Positions 1 to 8,590 of a DNA stretch of 64,000 nucleotides are shown piece after piece. Made by a program: the position numbers and the translations under genes. The stretch spans positions 1,214,164 to 1,278,163 of the forward strand of contig NZ_JH992940.1 of assembly GCF_000315485.1 (NCBI RefSeq), written 5' to 3'. The stretch's first letter is position 1. Every line of letters begins with the position of its first letter. The notes under the pieces are model-generated. The model had not been told where the DNA came from and searched no databases. It saw nothing but the letters and a program-made list of their open reading frames with translations. Source of the stretch: Bacteroides oleiciplenus YIT 12058 (lineage in GTDB: Bacteria > Bacteroidota > Bacteroidia > Bacteroidales > Bacteroidaceae).

Positions 1-248
1 TCAACGAGCCTGTAAGGGAAACCTACTACAAAGGGAATGAGCGTATAGATGAAGTCACCCCAAAATACGCATTGCTAAGCACCCATGCAGGAAGAAGAAC
101 ATTCATTTGCAATGCGCTGGCTCTCGGTATTCCGGCACAGGTCGTAATGAAATGGACGGGACACAGTGACTATAAAGCCATGAAACCCTACATTGACATA
201 GCGGATGATATTAAGGCAAATGCCATGAACAAGTTTAACCAACTATAA
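1..248 (+). CDS. Tyrosine recombinase/integrase, C-terminal part (truncated by window edge)
   Basis: Open from base 3 to a TAA at 246-248; the 5' part lies outside the window. The 81 visible residues carry the end of a phage-type integrase catalytic domain: H-A-G-R-R-T (box II His and Arg), then W-T-G-H-S-D (third catalytic His) and a Tyr nine residues later in KPYIDIADD, the probable nucleophile. It stands at the left of a set of mobilization genes, and a tRNA-Ser 3' end bounds that set on the right, so it is probably the integrase of this element. Family is clear; target specificity cannot be read from this fragment. Confidence 0.85.
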   Translation, partial: NEPVRETYYKGNERIDEVTPKYALLSTHAGRRTFICNALALGIPAQVVMKWTGHSDYKAMKPYIDIADDIKANAMNKFNQL

Positions 249-317
249 AAGTATCAATCAGTTTCATGGATTATCCGCTATTTGAATTATATTTGCGACA
301 ACAATAGACATTGGAAC

Positions 318-1616
318 ATGGAAAACAACAAAGAACATCATATAGAAAGAACGAACTTTGACGCATTTGTTCATGCTGTCGGTTCGGAAATAGAACAGGC
401 GCAAGTCAGGCTGATTACCGCAGCCAATGCGCAAATGCTGTTCCATTATTGGAAAATAGGAAACTATATCCTGTATCATCAGAACTTACAAGGCTGGGGA
501 AGCAAAATCATCAAGCAACTGGCAAAGGCTATCCGGCTCAATTACCCTGAAAAGAAAGGCTATTCGGAACGTAACCTTACTTATATGTGCCAATTCGCAC
601 GGTCATATCCGCTGAACGTGCTACGAAGTTTCATTGATACGGATGCAAGGCTATCTGTTCCAAGCATACAGAAGGTCGCAGATGAAGTCTTGAAACTAAA
701 CAACGGACAATTTACGCAAGAACTTACTGCGCAAATACAATCCACTGATAGTCAGTTGTTAGAATTTACGCAAGAACCTCTTGCGCAAATTCAGAATGTT
801 GCCAAAACTGTATCTGCCATTTACCGGATAACGATTGAGGATATAGAAAAATTATTTTTGGCATCCCCTGTTGCCAGAATAAATTGGGCAAGTCATGTAA
901 TTATGCTCAATAATTCGCTTCCATTAGGTGTAAAATATTGGTACATGAAACAATCGGTAGAAATGGGTTGGAGCAGCAATGTTCTTAAAATACAAATTGA
1001 AACCAACCTATATAACAGACAAATCAGTAACAACAAGGTAAACAATTTTACAGCCACACTTCCAGCACCACAAAGCGACCTTGCCAATTACCTGTTGAAA
1101 GACCCGTATATCTTCGATTTGGCAGGAGCGAAAGAAAAGGCAGACGAAAGGGACATAGAGGAACAACTGGTAAAACACGTTACCCGTTATTTGTTGGAAA
1201 TGGGCAACGGTTTTGCCTTTGTCGCCCGGCAGAAGCATTTTCAAATTGGCAACAGCGATTTCTTTGCCGACTTGATTCTATATTCCATTCCGCTACACGC
1301 ATACATTGTAGTGGAATTAAAGGCTACTCCATTCAAGCCGGAGTATGCAGGACAACTGAACTTCTACATCAATGTGGTGGATGACAAACTGAGGGGAGAA
1401 AATGACAACAAGACTATCGGGCTGTTGCTGTGCAAGGGAAAAGATGAAGTTGTGGCACAATACGCTTTGACAGGCTACGACCAGCCGATAGGTATCAGTG
1501 ATTACCAGTTGAGCAAGGCTATACCCGAAAATTTGAAATCAGCTTTGCCAAGTGTGGAAGAGGTGGAAGAAGAACTGGCATCTTTCCTTGACAAGGACAA
1601 TAATCCCCAAAATTGA
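318..1616 (+). CDS. YhcG/DUF1016-family protein with PD-(D/E)XK nuclease domain
   Basis: About 432 residues from ATG 318; an in-frame TTG at 282 exists but the ATG is preferred. The N-terminal half is an all-helical DUF1016_N-type region (motif FHYWKIGNYI, then a YSERNL segment). The C-terminal third (from about residue 290) matches the DUF1016 nuclease: DFFADLILY supplies an acidic residue and VVELKAT is the E-x-K of the PD-(D/E)XK fold. A glutamine-rich stretch with repeated AQIQ and LTAQIQ-like units (about residues 130-165) joins the two halves. It ends next to the following gene, so the two are probably co-transcribed. Members are common in mobile elements; the biological substrate is not established. 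Confidence 0.85.
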   Translation: MENNKEHHIERTNFDAFVHAVGSEIEQAQVRLITAANAQMLFHYWKIGNYILYHQNLQGWGSKIIKQLAKAIRLNYPEKKGYSERNLTYMCQFARSYPLNVLRSFIDTDARLSVPSIQKVADEVLKLNNGQFTQELTAQIQSTDSQLLEFTQEPLAQIQNVAKTVSAIYRITIEDIEKLFLASPVARINWASHVIMLNNSLPLGVKYWYMKQSVEMGWSSNVLKIQIETNLYNRQISNNKVNNFTATLPAPQSDLANYLLKDPYIFDLAGAKEKADERDIEEQLVKHVTRYLLEMGNGFAFVARQKHFQIGNSDFFADLILYSIPLHAYIVVELKATPFKPEYAGQLNFYINVVDDKLRGENDNKTIGLLLCKGKDEVVAQYALTGYDQPIGISDYQLSKAIPENLKSALPSVEEVEEELASFLDKDNNPQN

Positions 1617-1621
1617 GGTCT

Positions 1622-2659
1622 ATGGCAGGAGAGATTAACAAACTGATTCCCCTATACGGAGAACTCAACAGGATATATAATGATTGGGTGACCAATTATG
1701 CTTTTTCTTTTGACAAGCAAAAATTCATCACCGATTTTTACAGGCAGCACAATGATACAAAGGCTTTTGAATCCGCTATCCTTGAACTGGTACTTGACAA
1801 GCATAAAGAACAATACACATTGATTCTCAATAGTTTAAAAATCGAAATAGAAAAGAATATACGGGCTTATGAAACAAAACCGCTGAATGATGACATCATA
1901 AAGCGTGTGTGTTTTCACTACGCAGACAGACGTAATTCTGCAATTAGAGACCAGTTGGAGATTACCACCAAGTTGCACGAGCCTTTGAATGACGCATACC
2001 ACAGATATGATTTCATTGGTTTTCGGGAGCATACGGACGAAGAAGAAATACAGGCAGAAAAGGAATATGAACGCTGCAAGGCTGAATACGACAAGGAAAA
2101 GAAGGAATTGGATAAACTCTATGAACTGCAAAAGCAAGACCAGAAAGAGGCTTTTCAATATATCGAAAACCTTTCCAGTGATGTTTACCGCCTAAGCCTT
2201 CTTTTCATGGAAGTCCTGAAAAAATACCTTCCTGATGATGTGGAAGAAAAACGACCGGAGGAATCAGTCGAGCAAAATGCGCAAGAAGAAGTACAGAATA
2301 CACCGGAGGAACAGCATGAATATTTTGACATGAAGCCGCTTTCGCCTATTTATGAAACCTGTGTCGGGGAACAGTTCGAAGCCATTACCATAGCGGACTT
2401 CTATGCCAATATAAATCTGTACCCCTGCAAGAACAGATTAAAAATCAAGGCAAGGGAAAAGATACGGGTGTGTTACCTGATATTCCTGATGAGTGAAAAA
2501 CTATCCAAGCAATACAGGGACGAATGGCGAGACAAGATATTGAAACTACTGGATATTGACGAGAGCTATTACAGATCGAAGTACAAAGAACCCGTTTCCG
2601 ATTTTCCAAGTGATAGCAACCAGAAATTCGCCAAAGAAATGGAAAGCATATTCAGATAA
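1622..2659 (+). CDS. Hypothetical protein, mobilizable-element gene
   Basis: 345 residues from ATG 1622, five bases after the nuclease gene stop (a TTG at 1613 would overlap it). I do not recognise a family. The protein is charged and mostly helical, with a Glu/Lys-rich probable coiled coil around residues 145-180 (YERCKAEYDKEKKELDKLYE) and an acidic, Gln-rich linker near 220-240. No signal peptide or membrane segment. The tight spacing and the terminator just downstream suggest a two-gene transcript with the DUF1016 nuclease, so a partner role is possible but unproven. Confidence 0.6.
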   Translation: MAGEINKLIPLYGELNRIYNDWVTNYAFSFDKQKFITDFYRQHNDTKAFESAILELVLDKHKEQYTLILNSLKIEIEKNIRAYETKPLNDDIIKRVCFHYADRRNSAIRDQLEITTKLHEPLNDAYHRYDFIGFREHTDEEEIQAEKEYERCKAEYDKEKKELDKLYELQKQDQKEAFQYIENLSSDVYRLSLLFMEVLKKYLPDDVEEKRPEESVEQNAQEEVQNTPEEQHEYFDMKPLSPIYETCVGEQFEAITIADFYANINLYPCKNRLKIKAREKIRVCYLIFLMSEKLSKQYRDEWRDKILKLLDIDESYYRSKYKEPVSDFPSDSNQKFAKEMESIFR

Positions 2660-2698
2660 TTCGTGATACATCCTGACATTCCATGAAATTACCACTTT

Positions 2699-2730
2699 TA
2701 CCACTCAAATTAATTTTTGAGTGGTATTTT
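2699..2730 (+). terminator. Intrinsic terminator after the YhcG-like operon
   Basis: An 11-bp perfect inverted repeat, TACCACTCAAA (2699-2709) and TTTGAGTGGTA (2716-2726), with a six-base loop and a following T run. It lies 40 bases after the stop of the upstream gene. Confidence 0.8.
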
Positions 2731-2805
2731 TATTCTCTGATATTCAGATGAATAATAAGACATTCCATTTACATTAACCACATCCTTACCACTTATAACC
2801 CTACC

Positions 2806-2813
2806 TAATTTTG
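2806..2813 (+). promoter_or_regulatory. Bacteroides-type -7 element ahead of the DUF3853 gene
   Basis: TAATTTTG matches the Bacteroides -7 consensus TAnnTTTG and is followed by C. It lies after the terminator and 70 bases before the next start codon. No good -33 TTG was found at the usual distance, so the call is moderate. Confidence 0.5.
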
Positions 2814-2882
2814 CATCGTTCGAGAACATAGATAACAGCCAGTGCGCAGGGCTGATTGTTTAACGACTAAATAGATTGGACG

Positions 2883-3191
2883 ATGACAAATCTTCAAGAG
2901 TTATTATTAAAACCCGTCTGGCAGATGACAGGCGAAGAGTTCATATTCCTAAGCAAGCACGCTTCCAACCAAACGGAAGCGCAACCGCAGCCCATCACGG
3001 ACATGGAAAGGAAGTATGTGTACGGAATACCGGGCATTGCCAAACTGTTCGGGTGCAGCCTGCCCACCGCCAACCGTATAAAGAAAAGCGGAAAGATTGA
3101 CAAAGCCATTACGCAAATAGGGCGCAAGATTATCGTTGATGCGGAACTTGCCCTTGAACTGGCCGGAAAGAAAACCGGAGGACGAAAATAA
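2883..3191 (+). CDS. DUF3853 family HTH protein (excisionase-like)
   Basis: 102 residues. The segment VYGIPGIAKLFGCSLPTANR followed by IKKSGKIDKAITQIGRK is a helix-turn-helix plus wing arrangement as in excisionase/MerR-like small proteins. DUF3853 genes typically open the replication/mobilization block of Bacteroides mobilizable transposons, and this one precedes the ATPase and primase genes here. The likely role is DNA binding for excision or control of the block. The start follows a -7 element at 2806. An overlapping frame at 2876 is not coding. Confidence 0.75.
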   Translation: MTNLQELLLKPVWQMTGEEFIFLSKHASNQTEAQPQPITDMERKYVYGIPGIAKLFGCSLPTANRIKKSGKIDKAITQIGRKIIVDAELALELAGKKTGGRK

Positions 3192-3205
3192 CGGGAGGTG
3201 TACTT

Positions 3206-4282
3206 ATGGATTATATGAAAGACAACAAGGAAATATCGGCAGAAGAAGCCGTAATCCTTTGGCAAGCCTCACGTTTGAGCCTGTCGAAAAGTTATGAAAA
3301 AGCACCGGAGATTCTCAAAGTACATGGTTCCGTCATAGGGACATTGGGGAATTTCAGTGCATCCATCGGCAAAGCCAAGAGCAAAAAGACGTTCAATGTG
3401 TCGGCTATCGTAGCCGCCGCATTGAAGAACGGCACAGTGCTGCGATATGTGGCTGAACTTCCGGAAGACAAACGGAAAATCCTTTATGTGGACACGGAAC
3501 AAAGCCCTTATCATTGCCTGAAAGTCATGAAACGTATTTTGCGGATGGCCGGGCTTCCCGATGACAGGGACAATGAAAATCTTGAATTTCTTGCTTTGAG
3601 GAAATACACGCCCGAACAGCGTATCAGGATTGCAGAGCAGGCTATCTACAATACCTCCAACATAGCCCTTGTAATCATAGACGGTATTCGTGATATGGTA
3701 TATGACATCAACAGCCCCGGCGAATCCACACGCATCATATCCAAACTGATGCAGTGGACGGACGACAGGCAGATACATATCCATACGATACTGCATCAGA
3801 ACAAAGGGGATGAAAATGCGAGAGGGCATATCGGTACTGAACTGAACAACAAGGCAGAAACCGTACTCCTTGTGGAAAAGGACAAGAACAACGGGGATAT
3901 AAGTAAAGTATCAGCCATGCACATAAGGGCAATGGACTTCGAGCCTTTCGCATTCCGTATCAACGACAATGCCCTGCCCGAACTCATGGAGGGTTACAAG
4001 CCCGAAGCCAAGAAACCGGGAAGGCCGGAAGAGGAAAAGTTTGACCCTTACAGGCACATCACCGAACAACAGCACCGCATCGCACTGGAAGCGGTTTTCG
4101 GACTGAAAGAGGAATATGGCTACAAGGAGCTGGAAAATGCCTTAATCAAAAGCTATACGTCAATAGGTGTAAAGCTGAACCATCAAAAGGCGGTACCGCT
4201 CATCACCATGCTTCGCAACAAACGGATGATAGTGCAGGAGAACGGCAGGAAATACACGTTCATGCCCGACTTCCACTATTAG
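3206..4282 (+). CDS. AAA-type ATPase, RepA-like (mobilizable-element replication helicase family)
   Basis: 358 residues; GGGAGGTG lies just ahead of ATG 3206 (ATG 3215 is also possible). The N-terminal half is a RecA-like ATPase of the RepA/AAA_25 type: a P-loop region SIGKAKSKKTF near residue 50, VDTEQSPYH after strand 2, and a Walker B ALVIIDGIRDM near 155. ILHQNKG and GTELNNKAETVL are further family-like segments. The C-terminal 100 residues look like a winged-helix-type domain. The P-loop differs from strict GxxxxGK[ST], as is common in this group. Neighbouring primase and relaxase genes point to element DNA unwinding and replication. Confidence 0.75.
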   Translation: MDYMKDNKEISAEEAVILWQASRLSLSKSYEKAPEILKVHGSVIGTLGNFSASIGKAKSKKTFNVSAIVAAALKNGTVLRYVAELPEDKRKILYVDTEQSPYHCLKVMKRILRMAGLPDDRDNENLEFLALRKYTPEQRIRIAEQAIYNTSNIALVIIDGIRDMVYDINSPGESTRIISKLMQWTDDRQIHIHTILHQNKGDENARGHIGTELNNKAETVLLVEKDKNNGDISKVSAMHIRAMDFEPFAFRINDNALPELMEGYKPEAKKPGRPEEEKFDPYRHITEQQHRIALEAVFGLKEEYGYKELENALIKSYTSIGVKLNHQKAVPLITMLRNKRMIVQENGRKYTFMPDFHY

Positions 4283-4297
4283 CCTGTTGTTTGTAAT

Positions 4298-4416
4298 CGC
4301 TTCACTTTATTCTGTGGGTCTATATATTAGGAATAAAGCGAAGCGGTTGCAGGAAGTACAAAACCACTTCACTTTACTACCGTATCCTATATATACGAAA
4401 ATAAAGTGAAGTGGTT
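4298..4416. repeat. Two tandem related hairpins between ATPase and primase genes
   Basis: Hairpin A pairs CGCTTCACTTTATTC (4298-4312) with 4331-4345 with one mismatch. Hairpin B pairs AACCACTTCACTTTA (4362-4376) perfectly with 4402-4416, and has CGTAT/ATACG inside its loop. Both arms share the core CTTCACTTTA, so the same element occurs four times in alternating orientation in 120 bases. Placement between RepA-like and primase genes fits a replication origin or an autoregulatory site. Confidence 0.65.
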
Positions 4417-4506
4417 ATACAGACCGTACTTCTTAAAATGGTACGGGCGAAAAGAAAAACGAATCAATTTAGCAACCAATTTACCAACTACTAAAACAAT
4501 CATTTT

Positions 4507-5463
4507 ATGGATATACAGACAGCCAAGCAAATCAGGATAGCAGATTTTCTGCACAGTTTGGGATATTCTCCCGTCAAGCAACAAGGTATCAACCTGTGGT
4601 ATAAATCACCGTTAAGGGAAGAAGCAGAAGCTTCGTTCAAGATAAATACCGAACGTAACCAATGGTATGACTTCGGTTTGGGCAAAGGTGGCGGTATCAT
4701 TGAACTGGCTGCACACCTGTATGCTACCGACCATGTACCTTACATTTTAAAACGGATAGCGGAACAGACACCGCATGTGCGCCCGGTATCTTTCTCTTTT
4801 GGCAAGCAAAACTCTTCCGAACCGAGTTTCCAACAGTTGGAGATTGTTCCGTTATCGTCCCCTGCCCTGCTTGCCTACTTGCAGGGAAGAGGAATAAATA
4901 TGGAACTGGCAAAAAGAGAATGTAGTGAAGCCCGTTTCACCCACAATGGCAAACGGTACTTTGCCATCGCCTTTCCCAATGGTTCGGGTGGATTTGAGGT
5001 TCGCAACCGCTATTTCAAGGGTTGCATCGCACCCAAGGAAATCTCCCACATCAGGCAGTCGGGGAAAGCAAGGAATACCTGTTATGTGTTCGAGGGATTC
5101 ATGGACTACCTCTCCTTTCTGACATTGAGACAGGAGAGCTGCCCGAATTATCCGGAGTTGGACGGACAGGACTACATTGTATTGAACTCCGTATCGAATG
5201 TAAACAAGGCTCTCTATCCGTTGGGCAGCTACGAACGCATCCACTGCTTTTTTGACAACGACCATGCAGGCATGGAAGCTCTCCGACAAATCCGCAAGGA
5301 ATACGGCAGAGACCTGTACATCCGTGACGCTTCACAGACTTACAACGGATGCAAGGACTTGAATGAATACTTGCAGAAACAGGTTGAAAGAAAAAGGCAA
5401 GTCCGGTCTGTCAAAGAGACGCGCAGCCAGTCACCGAAAAAGAAGAACGGCTTTCAGTTATAG
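4507..5463 (+). CDS. Toprim-domain DNA primase of a mobilizable element
   Basis: 318 residues. The N-terminus aligns in layout with the CHC2 zinc-finger domain of DnaG-type primases (IADFLHSLGY, YKSPLREEAEASFKI, WYDFGLGKGG) but the zinc-binding Cys/His residues are missing, as in other Bacteroides element primases. The Toprim domain follows: VFEGFMDYLSFL gives the catalytic Glu near residue 200 and FFDNDHAG the acidic pair near 255. The last 25 residues are basic. With the RepA-like ATPase it probably forms the element's replication-initiation pair. Confidence 0.8.
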   Translation: MDIQTAKQIRIADFLHSLGYSPVKQQGINLWYKSPLREEAEASFKINTERNQWYDFGLGKGGGIIELAAHLYATDHVPYILKRIAEQTPHVRPVSFSFGKQNSSEPSFQQLEIVPLSSPALLAYLQGRGINMELAKRECSEARFTHNGKRYFAIAFPNGSGGFEVRNRYFKGCIAPKEISHIRQSGKARNTCYVFEGFMDYLSFLTLRQESCPNYPELDGQDYIVLNSVSNVNKALYPLGSYERIHCFFDNDHAGMEALRQIRKEYGRDLYIRDASQTYNGCKDLNEYLQKQVERKRQVRSVKETRSQSPKKKNGFQL

Positions 5464-5622
5464 CCCACTATAACTACACGCTCCGCTTTCGTAGTTGTGG
5501 GCTCTCCCGAGGGGATTAGGGCTTTGCCCTAATGACCCACTCAGGGCGTTTCACCCCTGAGAACCCCGAGCAAAGAGTGACCCTCTCTTTGCAATCTCCG
5601 CTTATGGGTTACACCCCCTAAG
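5462..5622. other. Candidate oriT: row of five hairpins before the relaxase gene
   Basis: Five stem-loops follow each other: 5462-5477 with 5491-5503 (AGCCCAC..GTGGGCT, three-base bulge); TTAGGGC 5516-5522 with 5526-5532; CTCAGGG 5540-5546 with 5555-5561; GCAAAGAG 5570-5577 with 5585-5592; and a bulged CTTATGGG 5601-5608 with 5616-5622. The tract fills the gap between primase and relaxase and has no ORF. Relaxases of the MobV group usually nick near hairpins next to their own gene, so oriT is the natural reading. The nick site cannot be assigned by eye. Confidence 0.6.
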
Positions 5623-5680
5623 AACCCCTCTGCGGAAGCGAGCAAAGCAATCAATTGTAAACAATAAAAACAGAATAGTT

Positions 5681-7084
5681 ATGGCAACAAAATCAAGCAT
5701 ACATATCAAGCCTTGCAACATCGCATCGAGCGAGGCGCACAACCGAAGGGCTGCCGAGTATATGCGTAATATCGGGGAGTCCAGAATCTATGTCGTTCCC
5801 GAACTTTCCACCGATAACGAACAGTGGATAAATCCCGACTTCGGCACTCCCGAACTGCGGACGCACTATGACAACGTCAAACGAATGGTCAAGGAAAAGA
5901 CCGGACGTGCCATGCAGGAAAAAGAAAGGGAACGCAAGGGAAAGAATGGAAAGACTATCAAGGTGGCGGGATGTTCCCCCATCCGTGAGGGAGTGTTACT
6001 CGTCAGACCGGACACCACACTGGCTGACGTGCGTAAATTCGGCGAGGAGTGCCAAAGGCGTTGGGGCATCACACCGCTTCAAATCTTCCTGCACAAGGAC
6101 GAGGGGCATTGGCTGAGCGGACACCCCGAAGCCGAAGATAGGGAGAGTTTCCAAATAGGCGAAAGATGGTTCAAACCGAATTATCATGCCCATATCGTTT
6201 TCGACTGGATGAACCACGAAACCGGAAAAAGCCGAAAACTTAATGATGAAGATATGACCGAAATGCAGAGCTTGGCATCCGACATTCTAATAATGGAACG
6301 TGGGCAGTCAAAGGCCGTCACTGGCAAAGAGCATTTAGAGCGAAACGACTTTATCATTGAAAAACAGAAAGCTGAACTGCAACGTATAGAGGAAACCAAA
6401 CGACACAAGGAGCAACAAATAAGCTTTGCCGAACAGGAGCTGAAACAGGTAAAATCGGAGATACGCACCGACAAGCTCAAAAGTGTAGCCACTGATGCAG
6501 CCACCGCCATAGCAAGTGGTGTCGGTTCTCTTTTCGGCAGCGGTAAATTGAAAGATTTGGAACAATCTAACGAGAATTTACGTCATGAAATAGCCAAACG
6601 TGACAAGGGTATTGATGAATTAAAAGCCAAGATGCAACAAATGCAGGAACAGCACGGCAAGCAGATTCGTAACCTGCAAGGAATACATAATCAAGAGCTT
6701 GAAACCAAAGACAAGGAAATATCACGATTGAACACCATTCTTGAAAAAGCATTCAACTGGTTCCCATTGCTCAAAGAGATGTTGAGAATGGAAAAACTAT
6801 GTTATGCTATCGGATTTACCAAAGACATGGTAAACAGTCTTTTGACCAAAAAAGAATCTATCAGGTGTAATGGTAAAATTTATTCCGAAGAGCATAGACG
6901 AAGATTTGAAATCAAGAATGATGTTTTCAAAGTGGAGAAAAGTCCGGTCGATGATAACAAATTGGTGCTGACCATAAACCGACAACCGATAGGTGAATGG
7001 TTCAAGGAACAATGGAAGAAATTAAGGCAAGGTTTGCGACAGTCTGCGGAAGAGCCAAGAAAAAGTAGAGGGTTCAGAATGTAA
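5681..7084 (+). CDS. MobV-family relaxase (Pre/Mob-type mobilization protein)
   Basis: 467 residues. The N-terminal 210 residues form the relaxase domain: opening HIKPCNIASSEAHNRR (conserved Asn/Arg region), a central LQIFLHKDEGHW, and the metal-binding motif KPNYHAHIVFDW (HxH) with NHETGKS after it. The C-terminal half is coiled coil (about 225-365, rich in E/K/Q) with an Ala/Gly-rich break near 275. It should nick at oriT and stay attached to the transferred strand, relying on a conjugative element for the channel, as no transfer genes are present. The gene follows the hairpin array. Confidence 0.88.
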   Translation: MATKSSIHIKPCNIASSEAHNRRAAEYMRNIGESRIYVVPELSTDNEQWINPDFGTPELRTHYDNVKRMVKEKTGRAMQEKERERKGKNGKTIKVAGCSPIREGVLLVRPDTTLADVRKFGEECQRRWGITPLQIFLHKDEGHWLSGHPEAEDRESFQIGERWFKPNYHAHIVFDWMNHETGKSRKLNDEDMTEMQSLASDILIMERGQSKAVTGKEHLERNDFIIEKQKAELQRIEETKRHKEQQISFAEQELKQVKSEIRTDKLKSVATDAATAIASGVGSLFGSGKLKDLEQSNENLRHEIAKRDKGIDELKAKMQQMQEQHGKQIRNLQGIHNQELETKDKEISRLNTILEKAFNWFPLLKEMLRMEKLCYAIGFTKDMVNSLLTKKESIRCNGKIYSEEHRRRFEIKNDVFKVEKSPVDDNKLVLTINRQPIGEWFKEQWKKLRQGLRQSAEEPRKSRGFRM

Positions 7085-7121
7085 TTTTGATAGTATTTGA
7101 TTGTATCTCAATAAAATTAAA

Positions 7122-7129
7122 TATCTTTG
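7122..7129 (+). promoter_or_regulatory. Bacteroides -7 promoter element ahead of the structured leader and cargo genes
   Basis: TATCTTTG fits TAnnTTTG, and TTTG at 7096-7099 is a plausible -33 element 22 bases upstream (consensus about 19-21). Transcription from here would run through the nested inverted repeats at 7194-7311 before the first cargo gene at 7387. Confidence 0.55.
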
Positions 7130-7193
7130 TAAGCGGATTGAGGCAACTCTTTCCAAGACATAAGAAAAAAGAAGAAGCGTTATGCTTATCTTG

Positions 7194-7311
7194 TACTTGA
7201 AAACGTAGGAAATTTTCAAATTGGATACAAGGATAGCATAGTGGTTCTCACGCTATAGCGTGGGCTGCTATTGTTACATCCGTATCCAAGGTTTCCTACG
7301 ACCTTCAAGTA
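7194..7311 (+). ncRNA. Nested inverted-repeat RNA structure (leader or small RNA)
   Basis: The outer arms 7194-7212 (TACTTGAAAACGTAGGAAA) and 7292-7311 pair imperfectly. Inside them GGATAC-containing arms 7221-7228 and 7282-7289 pair exactly (TTGGATAC/GTATCCAA), then ATAGCA near 7233 pairs with 7266-7271, and a perfect palindrome CACGCTATAGCGTG occupies 7249-7262. All arms are nested, so one 118-base fold is possible. It lies downstream of a -7 element. Whether it acts as a 5' leader, a separate small RNA or DNA is inferred, not shown. Confidence 0.5.
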
Positions 7312-7386
7312 AGAGTGTGGCATACAGTTCCACGCTTCGTGATTTAACCCATCCTTTGTGGAAGCTGGAGGATAAATGTGTAGTGT

Positions 7387-7884
7387 ATGAACGCAATTAA
7401 AAATTGGCTATTAGTTTTTTGCACCATTCTATTAGCAAATGGGTGTGCACCACTTCGAACACCTGTAATAGTAAGGAATGCTCCTATTGAAATGTATAAA
7501 TACGCATACATTTCTCCGACAAAGGAATTGACATCAAGCACAGGAGGTACATATGGAGGTCAATATGGTATCTATGGCTCTTCAACTACCAAAAGTGTTA
7601 ATCCGAGTGATGTGATAGCAGGAATATTGATAAAACAGGGGTATATTATATTGCCTGAACTCAAATCCGAATTAGCGAATGAAACCTTAATTGTCAATTA
7701 TGGCGAGAGTGGTAGGCGTAACAGAGGTTTAGGCTATACAATAGAAGTAACCATACAATTTAGTTCTGCAAAAACCAATGAAATGATATGCTCTTGTACG
7801 GCAGAGGGGCAAGGAGAAACAGAAGCTGATGATATTCGCCAAGCCATTAGACGAGCATTGTCAAGTTTATTCCCTGAAAAATAA
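7387..7884 (+). CDS. Small lipoprotein, unknown function (element cargo)
   Basis: 165 residues with a signal peptide ending in the lipobox LLANGC (Cys near residue 20). The mature part has a Gly/Ser/Thr/Tyr-rich stretch (about 50-65) and a C-terminal half rich in beta-type residues ending in a helix, EADDIRQAIRRALSSLF. This arrangement resembles other small Bacteroidota lipoproteins of unknown role; I recognise no named family. It is the first gene after the structured leader and stands 31 bases before the next cargo gene. Confidence 0.7.
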   Translation: MNAIKNWLLVFCTILLANGCAPLRTPVIVRNAPIEMYKYAYISPTKELTSSTGGTYGGQYGIYGSSTTKSVNPSDVIAGILIKQGYIILPELKSELANETLIVNYGESGRRNRGLGYTIEVTIQFSSAKTNEMICSCTAEGQGETEADDIRQAIRRALSSLFPEK

Positions 7885-7915
7885 AATCAATTAATAGCCA
7901 ATAATATAATAAATT

Positions 7916-8575
7916 ATGAAGAAGCTTATTGTATCATTTGCATTGATGGTTATTACGTTGGCATCGTATGCCCAAGTTTATAAAATGTATAGTACGCGAA
8001 ACTATCATAACCAGCTTCGTTTAAATACGATGACAGGTGAAGTGCAGCAAATACAAGATGATGGTCAGTCTTGGATTATTTGTAGTGCAAGAGAAATATC
8101 TGGAGATAAGGAAAGTAGGTTTTGCCTTTATGAAACACAAAACATGTGGACTTTCATAATGCTTGATACATATACAGGGAAAAATTGGCAAGTTCAATTT
8201 AGTGTAAAAGGTGAAGATTATATGTTTGCTGCCCCAATCAACATCTTCTCTCTTGCATATCCCGAAGCAACTTCAAATTGGACTAATAGGTTTCAGATGT
8301 TTGCCACCCAAAACATGTGGACTTTCATATTATTAGATTCGTATAATGGACGACTATGGCAAGTCCAATATAGCACACAAGATTTAGATAATCTATTTTG
8401 CATACCTATAAACAAAGACGAATTAGGATCCGATAACGAAAAATGTATATTCTCTATTCAACCATTGACAAGCATGTATCAATACTATCTTATAAATGAT
8501 AGGACAGGTGACATGTGGAAATTCCAATGGAGTACCAAGGGGGATGATTATAGGTGGATTGAAAAATTTAAATAG
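7916..8575 (+). CDS. Secreted repeat protein, unknown function (element cargo)
   Basis: 219 residues with an N-terminal signal peptide (cleavage likely after SYA). The mature part is built of about four related units with the pattern QNMWTFIMLDTYTG..WQVQ.S. Two are near-identical at about residues 78-98 and 131-151, with diverged copies at about 20-55 (YHNQLRLNTMTGEVQQIQ) and near 185-210 (QYYLINDRTGDMWKFQWS). Such W/Q-rich beta units suggest a propeller-like or beta-solenoid fold. No catalytic motif is visible. It lies between a lipoprotein and a helicase gene in one orientation. Confidence 0.7.
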   Translation: MKKLIVSFALMVITLASYAQVYKMYSTRNYHNQLRLNTMTGEVQQIQDDGQSWIICSAREISGDKESRFCLYETQNMWTFIMLDTYTGKNWQVQFSVKGEDYMFAAPINIFSLAYPEATSNWTNRFQMFATQNMWTFILLDSYNGRLWQVQYSTQDLDNLFCIPINKDELGSDNEKCIFSIQPLTSMYQYYLINDRTGDMWKFQWSTKGDDYRWIEKFK

Positions 8576-8590
8576 TCATCATCCTCTGAT

